Below, piece by piece: positions 38,473 to 45,162 of a DNA stretch of 64,000 nucleotides (within the stretch, counting starts at the first letter, position 1; every line of letters begins with the position of its first letter). This DNA is from Methanosarcina sp. 2.H.T.1A.6. Lineage in GTDB: Archaea > Halobacteriota > Methanosarcinia > Methanosarcinales > Methanosarcinaceae. The notes under the pieces are model-generated. The model did no database searches and was not told where the DNA came from. It was given only the letters and a program-made list of their open reading frames with translations. The DNA lies in NCBI RefSeq assembly GCF_000979455.1, contig NZ_JJOY01000024.1, positions 62,001-126,000 of the forward strand, read 5' to 3'. A program made the position numbers and the translations under genes.

Positions 38473-38496
38473 GCAGGAGCAATGGACTGCTCCTGC
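38473..38496 (+). terminator. Hairpin downstream of the helicase gene
   Basis: Perfect nine-base arms with a six-base loop, 53 bases after the stop. No T-run follows, so termination is only suggested. Confidence 0.4.
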
Positions 38497-38633
38497 AAAA
38501 ACCCAGGCACGAGAATAAGAACGACGGCCAGTTCGTGCCACTACGATGTAGAAATGCACCCTCCCAATGCCTTCGGACCTATGGGCAGAGGTCGTTGACT
38601 GCGGGGTGGGAGATTTATGCTAAAATCAAAATT

Positions 38634-38818
38634 GCGCTGGCGCACCCCAACCTGAACAGGCTGCCCGACAATTACCTCCAGTAATAACTGAATTCCTTCT
38701 TCTCCAATTTAAAAGCCTTAAATGTCTTTTTTACCATCTTTTTATCCTGAAATAGAATTGTCGGACAACCTGTAAAGGACGGGGTATTCGTGACCCTCCA
38801 TGCTCCCTATGTAATAAA
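38634..38818. repeat. Long dispersed repeat, copy B
   Basis: About 185 bases aligning with 24704-24883. Its left end (attgcgctggcgcacccc) also matches the short hairpin elements at 9839 and 27779, and its right end (ggggtattcg) matches theirs, so the short forms could be internal deletions of this element. Confidence 0.85.
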
Positions 38819-39083
38819 CCTATAGCCTTTGGGCAGTTTATAAGTTCTATCCCTGCACAATCAGTGCTTCCTGTTCCAAACTTCAGCGCCAGTGCTATCG
38901 CTCGTAGCCAAATGGACCAGGTATATCCCGGAAGGTTCCACAACGCAATAAAAACAGAGGGAAATTTTTTATTTCCTGCTACCACATTGAAATTAGAAAA
39001 CAGAGTAATGCAGTGGGTTGGGTTGTGAGTCAGTAAACAAAACGGTTAGAGGAATTTTAACAAAGAGAAGTAGAATGTTAGTT

Positions 39084-39494
39084 TTATTTTTTGTCTATTC
39101 CATTCCATTCCATTAAAGCCTTCTCAATAGATATCAACGTGAACATAGTAGTATTGAATATCTCGTCCGGGTGTTGCGACAGCCAGCTGATTTCGTCGAG
39201 AACGTCTTTTGGGAGCCGAACAAGGTCGTTCTGGTCTTCTCCTATCTTCATGAAATATTCAGTATATCGTGAACCGTACCTGCTGTTATCACTTGCAGTG
39301 ATAGAAATATACTGAGTAAATGACCCATCATTCAATATATCTCTTGAATATCTGTATTGAATTTCTTTAACACAATCCGAGTAATCGTTATTCATTCTTC
39401 TGATGGTATCTGGAATCGATTCACCATCTTTTTGCAAAGCTTTCAGGTCTGAAAATACACTGTTAGAAAGTCTGAAAGTTTTGTATTGCTTCAT
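39084..39494 (-). CDS. Hypothetical protein with VapB-like N-terminus
   Basis: 136 residues. The first 35 (KQYKTFRLSNSVFSDLKALQKDGESIPDTIRRMNNDY) resemble archaeal VapB-type ribbon-helix-helix antitoxins (KTIRLSxxxYxxLKxLKxxGESxSDxI). The remaining 100 residues are not recognised. A TATA-like box at 39518-39525 would give a very short leader. No toxin gene is next to it. It could be a DNA-binding regulator or orphan antitoxin relative. Confidence 0.55.
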   Translation of the reverse strand: MKQYKTFRLSNSVFSDLKALQKDGESIPDTIRRMNNDYSDCVKEIQYRYSRDILNDGSFTQYISITASDNSRYGSRYTEYFMKIGEDQNDLVRLPKDVLDEISWLSQHPDEIFNTTMFTLISIEKALMEWNGIDKK

Positions 39495-39773
39495 ACACTA
39501 CTCGTACAGTTAAGATGTATAAATAGACTACTAAACAAGTATAGTATTTCGCTGAAAATCCTCCCTCTTTTTATCCCCTCCATTTACCTCAGACACTCCA
39601 CTACTATCCCGAAAGACTCACAAATCCACATTACTCTATATCGAAGTTTTTCTATTTTTCGGATAGCTCTTAATGCAAACTCCCCTTAGAAAACCCCAAT
39701 TTTTTCCACTCAACATAAGAAATTATATTTATCTGGAACTACGGATTTTAAGGAAAAGTTCGACGCTCTCCGA
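39495..39773. other. Intergenic region before R1 copy 2
   Basis: No convincing gene; the 67-codon frame here has no protein character. Confidence 0.4.
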
Positions 39774-40027
39774 TTAATTAGTTATTATTATTCCTGAATG
39801 CCCATTAATTACATCTCACGTTCTTTCTTTTCACGCGCCGCGCTCCGCTTGAACCCGCCTGCGTTCAGTAGATAAAAACGAAATAATTAGCCGCGCCGGG
39901 AAATCTAATCCCGGAATATCAACCAGGTATCTGGATTCTACATTTATGAAGAATTACTGTCAACAAAAAACGAATCCATGAGTGATTATCTAACACTTGA
40001 CCGATGACGCATGTAATTCACTTTACT
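39774..40027. repeat. 254-bp dispersed repeat R1, copy 2
   Basis: Full length and the best match to copy 1 (same start ttaatta and same end ttcactttactt). Confidence 0.95.
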
Positions 40028-40160
40028 TTTTGATACCGAAGGTCTGTGAAGATTGATAGTTATTATCCGGGTGCGCAGAAATGCTTTTTTCTCAGGAATA
40101 AAATATGGTGATATTATTCATGCCTCGGGATAAAAGTAATAAGGAAGCTAATTTCAATCC

Positions 40161-40295
40161 ATTGTAGAGGCTCTGCGTGAGTTGCAGGAGACTTATCAGA
40201 GAGTGTGCCTCGTGTCGCATCTTGTGAAGGATAGAGGTTCGAATACCACCCACCGCACTAAAACTGGGAGATATATACAACGGGAAAACGTGTAA
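40161..40295 (+). pseudogene. Possible C-terminal fragment of an SbcC/SMC-like ATPase
   Basis: An open stretch ending at TAA reads IVEALRELQETYQRVCLVSH then LVKDRGSNTTHRTKTG. This resembles the end of Rad50/SbcC/SMC-type ATPases, where a LxELQETFxxVIVISH segment follows the Walker B region. No start or upstream part is present. It may be gene debris; the likeness is from memory and short. Confidence 0.35.
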
Positions 40296-40521
40296 GCTTT
40301 TGGAGATTCAATGCACAACTGAATATTCTATTTATAATATAACTGTACACCATTGTATATAAATAAATATTTTTAGTAAGAATGAATAATTGTCACTGTA
40401 TAAATGAACTGATTTAAAGTATTAAAGCTGACCGTTCAAGCGTATTAACAGCGACAGAAAGTCGATATTTTGAAAATGTTGATCCTGAAAATTTGAAAAA
40501 TTAGTTTTTTGGTTTATTTCT
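40296..40521. other. AT-rich intergenic stretch
   Basis: Nothing visible. Confidence 0.4.
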
Positions 40522-40960
40522 TCAAAAAACCTTATTAAATTTTAGCTCTGGCAACTCATCAACAATATCAACATTCTGGACCCTGAGATTAATAATACTG
40601 AGAAGCAAATCAAGGATATAATGTCCTTTTGATATTTATTAGGGAATTTCATACCAACTGTAAAATATTTGCCTTCAGTGCCTGTGACCTTTACATCCGT
40701 GTATGGAGAACAGTCTCATAATTAAGATGTAAGTCCGTTATTTTCGTCCTGCCATACTAAAACTCTTGAAGTCTGTAAGTTGTCAACACCTCCCAACCAA
40801 AATACTCAGTCAAACGTCTTCATAATGCCGCTAATTGAGTGTAAGGGTGGTTCAATATAAAATGCAAGTGCATAAGAGATCACTTCTTCTGTATATTTAC
40901 CACGTTCACAGAGGGCCATTCCCTGATAATACCACCCCCTTTGGTTTCATAACTCTTAAA
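40522..40960 (-). pseudogene. Decayed gene with a TPR-like segment
   Basis: Reading the minus strand from about 40955 gives WYYQGMALCERGKYTEEVIS YALAFYIEPP, a tetratricopeptide-like helix pair, then SGIMKTFD, a stop, VFWLGGVDNLQTSRVLVWQD, further stops, YTDVKVTGTEGKYFTVGMKF, a frameshift, and LLSIINLRVQNVDIVDELPE LKFNKVF to a final TGA at 40522. At least three stops and one or two shifts show a dead gene. The intact product was probably a TPR-type cytoplasmic protein. Confidence 0.6.
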
Positions 40961-40964
40961 TATG

Positions 40965-41082
40965 TAGGACTTACGTAGTTGAACTGAGAAATCAACAGCA
41001 TTAAACCTTCAACTGTATAAAACACTAAATCGGTCACAATGCTGGATGTGTTTGATTTTGCACATCAAGTGCGTAAGTCCTA
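40965..41082. mobile_element. 118-bp miniature inverted-repeat element
   Basis: Ends are 18-base inverted repeats (taggacttacgtagttga at 40965, and tcaagtgcgtaagtccta at 41065; 16 of 18 match). No coding capacity. It lies between the RNase III stop and the decayed TPR gene. It fits a MITE mobilised by a transposase elsewhere; no clear target duplication is seen. Confidence 0.8.
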
Positions 41083-41088
41083 ATATAG

Positions 41089-42324
41089 TCAAATTGTATA
41101 ATTATGATAGTGTTCATCAAGCCATTTAATAAGGTCTACTTCCCTCAGTATGTTATTTCCTGCGGTTTTTCTGGCTTGTGATTTTGACGGCCCAGACCCA
41201 ACAGCAAAATAGTTCTGTCCCCCCAGTTGCAAATTTATGATAGCCAATTTAATATCCGACGATAATTCGCAAGTCCAGGATGCTCCACTTACGGTGTCTA
41301 ACCGGGCACTGAGCAGTATTAGCATGCCAAAAACATTTTTATGAGCCTTATGTTTTACCCAAGCTACCAATAATTCACCTGTATTATTACTCACTTTCAT
41401 TGACTCGACCTGGGACCTGTTAGGTTTACGGAAAATAAGTTCTTCAGTATCAATAGATGTTGTAGGAGATACCGTTTTTTCTTGTGACAGTAGTATACTA
41501 CTTGCAGGCTTAATCTTTGCATACTGAGGATTATCACCACTAATGGCGAGAAAGGCGGGATATGAGGCTTCATTTATGGCTTTATCCGCTTTATCTCTTA
41601 AATAAAGGTATTTTTGAGCGGCTTCAGCTTCAGCCTTCTTAACTCTAGTTCCTTCTCCTGTAGACACAATTTCACCATTTATTTCGAGTCCAACGGTGTA
41701 TTGTTTACAATGATCAGGACCAGTTTCCTCAAGCAAAGAATAATGAATATTATTTTCACCATAAAGTTCTTGAATTTTGCCTTTTGGGTCTAAATCTGAT
41801 ATTTTCTCCAAAGCACTTTTAATATCAAAAAACTTATTCACAAATTCTTTTGATTTAGAAAATCCTTGATCTCGGTAAATTGCTCCTATAAGTGCTTCGA
41901 TTACGTCTGCATATACATCTTCAATATTTCTTAAATCTCCATGGATTATATGCTCTTTAAGATTTAGTTTACATGCCACAGGAACTAGACTTTCGTTCTT
42001 TACTAGTACTGTCTTAACATTAGTTAAGATCCCTTCTATTTTTTTTATGCCATTAGCTTTCGCATATTCCTCGATATCTTCATTAAGATAAAAATGATCC
42101 GCAATAATAAGGTCTAATACTGCATCCCCCAGAAATTCTAATTTTTGGTAATTAGCATTTCTAAGACTATATTTTTGCTTGAAAATATTCATATTTGATG
42201 GAAGGCCACAAAAAAGAGATTCATGTGTTAACGCCTCTATTAAAAGGCTAATATTTTCAAATTCAATACCGATTATGTTTTGAAAACCTTCTAAATCATC
42301 TGAAAAGTCAGAGTAAATATTCAT
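41089..42324 (-). CDS. rnc: Ribonuclease III with two dsRNA-binding regions
   Basis: 411 residues. The RNase III domain (about 10-170) carries the signature NYQKLEFLGDAVLDLIIADHFY (58-79), with Glu63 and Asp67 at metal-binding positions, and the second motif VYADVIEALIGAIYRDQG with Asp140 and Glu143, so all key acids are present. A dsRNA-binding domain follows (about 179-241: KGKIQELYGENNIHYSLLEE ... KKAEAEAAQKYL), then a linker and a second, weaker one (about 320-400, ending GPSKSQARKTAGNNIL). The bacterial enzyme has one such domain and about 226 residues. RNase III is rare in archaea. GAGGA precedes the ATG and a TATA-like site lies at 42351-42358. AT-rich context and flanking mobile elements suggest transfer. 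Confidence 0.93.
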   Translation of the reverse strand: MNIYSDFSDDLEGFQNIIGIEFENISLLIEALTHESLFCGLPSNMNIFKQKYSLRNANYQKLEFLGDAVLDLIIADHFYLNEDIEEYAKANGIKKIEGILTNVKTVLVKNESLVPVACKLNLKEHIIHGDLRNIEDVYADVIEALIGAIYRDQGFSKSKEFVNKFFDIKSALEKISDLDPKGKIQELYGENNIHYSLLEETGPDHCKQYTVGLEINGEIVSTGEGTRVKKAEAEAAQKYLYLRDKADKAINEASYPAFLAISGDNPQYAKIKPASSILLSQEKTVSPTTSIDTEELIFRKPNRSQVESMKVSNNTGELLVAWVKHKAHKNVFGMLILLSARLDTVSGASWTCELSSDIKLAIINLQLGGQNYFAVGSGPSKSQARKTAGNNILREVDLIKWLDEHYHNYTI

Positions 42325-42350
42325 AATTCCTCACATTCTTGATTTTATTG

Positions 42351-42358
42351 TTTATAAA
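42351..42358 (-). promoter_or_regulatory. TATA-box candidate of the RNase III gene
   Basis: tttataaa lies 27-34 bases upstream of the RNase III ATG. If used, the transcript would be nearly leaderless and would not include the upstream inverted repeat. Confidence 0.4.
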
Positions 42359-42415
42359 GCAATTAATCAAAAACATAGGGAACAATAATTGTAAAAATAA
42401 GCTATAAAAATACAC

Positions 42416-42451
42416 TTTTAGCAAATAGATCTCAAGATTCTATTTGTTAGA
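42416..42451. repeat. Hairpin A, related to the tip of the large inverted repeat
   Basis: gcaaataga and tctatttgt form a stem. The whole stretch resembles 42547-42585 (both read ctttta-gcaaata... with a Gln-free, non-coding loop atct..aaga), so the hairpin motif is present twice. Confidence 0.75.
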
Positions 42452-42456
42452 AGGGT

Positions 42457-42677
42457 ATTTTAATTGTTTATAGTTATGATTATGTTCTTTATGTTCAAAG
42501 TTAAACTAATGATAATAGTAATAGTAAATATAATCTATTAAAGTACCTTTTAGCAAATAAATCTTGAGAACTTATTTGCTAAAAGCGTAGTTTAATAGAT
42601 TAGTTTACTACTATTAATCGCATTAGCTTAACTATAGCAACATTTAACTTATAATATAAATAACTATTTGTTAAAAT
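42457..42677. repeat. Long imperfect inverted repeat (about 220 bp)
   Basis: The tip has perfect 13-base arms (ttttagcaaataa 42548-42560; ttatttgctaaaa 42572-42584) around an 11-base loop. Moving outward, pairing continues as taatctattaaa/tttaatagatta (42531-42542/42591-42602), gtaaa and atagta blocks, gttaaactaat/attagcttaac (42500-42510/42622-42632, one mismatch), tagtta/taacta and attttaa/ttaaaat at the ends. As RNA either strand would fold into a hairpin of roughly 100 interrupted pairs. It lies between two leftward genes, 130 bases upstream of RNase III. Confidence 0.85.
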
Positions 42678-42689
42678 CGAATTATAAAT

Positions 42690-42777
42690 CTAGTGTCGCA
42701 TCAGCAGTAAAATGTCGTATAAAATCAATTACAACTATTCAGAATCAGTCAATACTTGAGGATTGACACGACACTAG
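42690..42777. mobile_element. Miniature element with CTAG flanks
   Basis: Inverted ends ctagtgtcg (42690) and cgacactag (42769) are perfect over nine bases. If CTAG is read as a target duplication, the element is 80 bases with ends tgtcgcatca / tgacacgaca (8 of 10 paired). No coding capacity. CTAG duplications are known for some archaeal insertion sequences. Confidence 0.7.
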
Positions 42778-43102
42778 TCATGTGTAGTAATGTGTCTTTT
42801 GTTTCAAATTAAAGTACTTATCAATCTCTTCACACTCCTGGCCTTAAAATTCAAATTACTTTCCTTTGCTTTTTTTCTTCAAAATAAGCCAAATCACTTC
42901 CATGCGTCTTCGGTTAAGTAAGGAATCATGATAAATTGCCTCCACTTCACAACAGTTCTCAAATATTGGATCATATTGTAAGCTGGAACAGGGTATCGAT
43001 TTCATGTTAATAGGCCAAAACTTAAGGCAGGCTTCTGGTGCAAAATCAATAGCTTTAGGGTAAGAAAATTCCTTAACCGATGACCAATGAAATCTTACTT
43101 AT
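42778..43102. other. AT-rich intergenic region
   Basis: No gene seen; short stretches recall flanks of R1 but are too short to assign. Confidence 0.4.
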
Positions 43103-44188
43103 TTACCAAAAACGCCACCATTTTTTACTTTGTGCATTTTCTGGCAAGGGTCCCATTGTTATTTTTTCTTTTAGCGCAAATTTTTCTATTTCCATACTTG
43201 TTATTTGATCCCAACGTATTGCTTTTACTGTGCTGCCATCATTTAAAATTATTAACGATTCATTTTGTATATCGTCGATTTTACCAGATATCTCCACCGC
43301 ATTTGTTTTTATTCGTAAATGAGGAAAATCATCAATATAATAATCATTTATTTTTTGCTTAAAGAGATTTGAGAATAATTTAGCGTTATTATACAACATA
43401 ATTATGAAAACACAGCTCAAACCAATAGAGACTAAATAAACACAAATAAAACAAAGGGATACAAAATAGTTTATAAGTCCTGTTAATGAGCTCGTTATCA
43501 ATTTTATAACTACGTCATCAAAATAGATCGTAAAAAATAAAACGATGGCGTTAAATCCAATAATTATTCCCATTGAAAACCAAATTGAGTAATAAAAATA
43601 TTTTGAACTTCTTTTTAATGACAATTCCTTTGTAAGTTTTGGCTCCAGGTATCCTTTTGAGTAGAAAACAATTAGATAGAAAGATATAATCATACTCACG
43701 ACTAAAGTAAAAATGTTAAGAGTTATAAGTATCATAATTAGATCTTTATCGTTATGTCCATAATTCAAATAACTGTAATATGGTGAGAGTAAAATAAAAT
43801 TATTAAATCCTCTTATTTGAGAAATCACAAAACATGAAATAAATAAAAACATCGAAAAAAGAGCTCCTATCGGCGCACCTTCAACAAACCACACGTTTTT
43901 CTTCCACGTATCTTGTTTATATTTCTCTATTTTATGATATAGATCACCTATCGGTTTGGAATTGATGATTAAAAAATTTTGATATGCGATTTTTCCTAGT
44001 GCAGGTAAATAATTTTTATTAAAGTGGCTTGAAAAATAAGCCTGAATTGGAATACATAAAAGAGGGATTATAAGACTTGTTATAATAACTCCAAATACCC
44101 CATAAGATTCCTCGATATTTATCACATTTTGCCATAAGATAATTAGGTGTAAATATAATTTATGAAATTTTTGTGATGAGATATACAT
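43103..44188 (-). CDS. Hypothetical six-to-seven-helix membrane protein
   Basis: 361 residues, strongly AT-rich codon use. Membrane segments near 33-53, 106-124, 155-180, 205-228, 240-265 and others; the last 90 residues are soluble and end with a small beta-like part (VEISGKIDDIQNESLIILNDGSTVKAIRWDQI) and the tail KKWWRFW. No family is recognised. The same aromatic ending (TWWKFW) closes the decayed frame just upstream, at 44198. Codon bias unlike the core genes suggests foreign origin. Confidence 0.7.
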   Translation of the reverse strand: MYISSQKFHKLYLHLIILWQNVINIEESYGVFGVIITSLIIPLLCIPIQAYFSSHFNKNYLPALGKIAYQNFLIINSKPIGDLYHKIEKYKQDTWKKNVWFVEGAPIGALFSMFLFISCFVISQIRGFNNFILLSPYYSYLNYGHNDKDLIMILITLNIFTLVVSMIISFYLIVFYSKGYLEPKLTKELSLKRSSKYFYYSIWFSMGIIIGFNAIVLFFTIYFDDVVIKLITSSLTGLINYFVSLCFICVYLVSIGLSCVFIIMLYNNAKLFSNLFKQKINDYYIDDFPHLRIKTNAVEISGKIDDIQNESLIILNDGSTVKAIRWDQITSMEIEKFALKEKITMGPLPENAQSKKWWRFW

Positions 44189-44197
44189 AAAAATACG

Positions 44198-44345
44198 TTA
44201 CCAAAATTTCCACCAGGTTTTCCTATCAATGACTTCTGGCAGAGCTTCATATTCAATTTACTATTCTCCTAAATCAAGCTCTGGATATTTACAGCCTGTT
44301 TTTGTGTGACTTCGTTAAGCTGGCTGATCTGGTCATCCTAAGATC
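44198..44345 (-). pseudogene. Coiled-coil gene fragment ending WWKFW
   Basis: Minus-strand reading gives DDQISQLNEVTQKQAVNIQS LI, a stop, then after a shift IEYEALPEVIDRKTWWKFW and TAA at 44198. The first part is a coiled coil; the end matches the tail of the neighbouring membrane protein. Start and body are missing, so it is a remnant. Confidence 0.5.
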
Positions 44346-44469
44346 TCAAAAAACCGGACCCTAGAACTCGATTGACTCAAAGCCGCGCCGAATTCTAAAA
44401 TAGGGTTTTGAGGTTCCAGCCGGCGGTGGAGACAATTTTCCTTTAGGTTTTATCCCATGCACTCCCTGT
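44346..44469. other. Region with a small dyad
   Basis: ctcaaaa..accctа-type and tagggttttgag arms (about 44345-44363 and 44400-44412) can pair. No gene. Confidence 0.35.
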
Positions 44470-44629
44470 TTAATTAGGTTTTATTATTCCTGAATGACCG
44501 TAAATCACATCTCGCATTCTTTCTTTCCACCCGCCCCGCCCCGCTTGAACCCGCCCGCGTAAGTAGATAATAATGAAATCATTATTCGTGCCGGAAGTCT
44601 GATTCCGGAATATCAACCATGTAGCCGGA
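44470..44629. repeat. 254-bp dispersed repeat R1, copy 3 (truncated)
   Basis: Left 160 bases of R1, more diverged (ccgccccgccccgcttgaac), truncated on the right near gtagccgga. Confidence 0.9.
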
Positions 44630-45162
44630 GACGACCAGAATTTTGGCTTCACAAAAATTCCTGCAGGTCAGCAGGAAAGTGAAAGTATTCGGTTGAGCCG
44701 TTTAAAAGGCAAAAATAAAAAAATCGATTAATTCATAATGGGGCGTTTCATCTTCTCAGGAAGGAATTGAAAAAATGATTGATTAATACTTTCAGTCCGC
44801 TATATGACTTTATTAATAAAAAATCGACGTTTTGCTATATGTGTTGAAAAAATCGGGACACGTCCCGCAGGGAAGAATTCCGGACAACTGGCACGGGTCA
44901 TTTATAACTACCTATTTATAATAATACGCAGAATTATCTGCCTGAACACATTATCCGAAAAGTGAAAAGAAAATATGAAGAGAAAATGTGAAGAGAAAAT
45001 GTGAAGAGAAAATGTGAAGAGAAAATGTGAAGAGAAGTTCTTCAAAAATGATTTTGCTTCTTGCTTCAGATTATTTTTATCTTAACCTCAAAATCTTAAC
45101 TCAAAGTTTTTAAGTCCTTACTTTATCCATCCAATTAATGAGAAAAACCCGAGAGAAGAAAT
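44630..45162. promoter_or_regulatory. Long upstream region of the uvr operon
   Basis: No gene. TATA-like sequence (tttataactacctatttataataa, in two parts, 44911-44935) could drive uvrA. A 13-bp minisatellite lies between this site and the start. Confidence 0.45.
44977..45035. repeat. Minisatellite, 13-bp unit, uvrA leader
   Basis: Four copies of gaagagaaaatgt plus a partial fifth, 130 bases before the uvrA start. Confidence 0.95.

Larger units (their letters stand above)
38420..39083. other. Intergenic region with hairpin and long repeat
   Basis: No gene. It contains a nine-base hairpin (gcaggagca/tgctcctgc at 38473-38496), possibly the helicase terminator, and repeat copy B. Confidence 0.55.

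Noticed and set aside
40201-40260. ggttcgaatac stretch resembling a tRNA T-loop
   Set aside because: The flanking bases cannot form the five-base T-stem, and no acceptor or anticodon arm fits upstream. The stretch reads better as the SbcC-like coding remnant.
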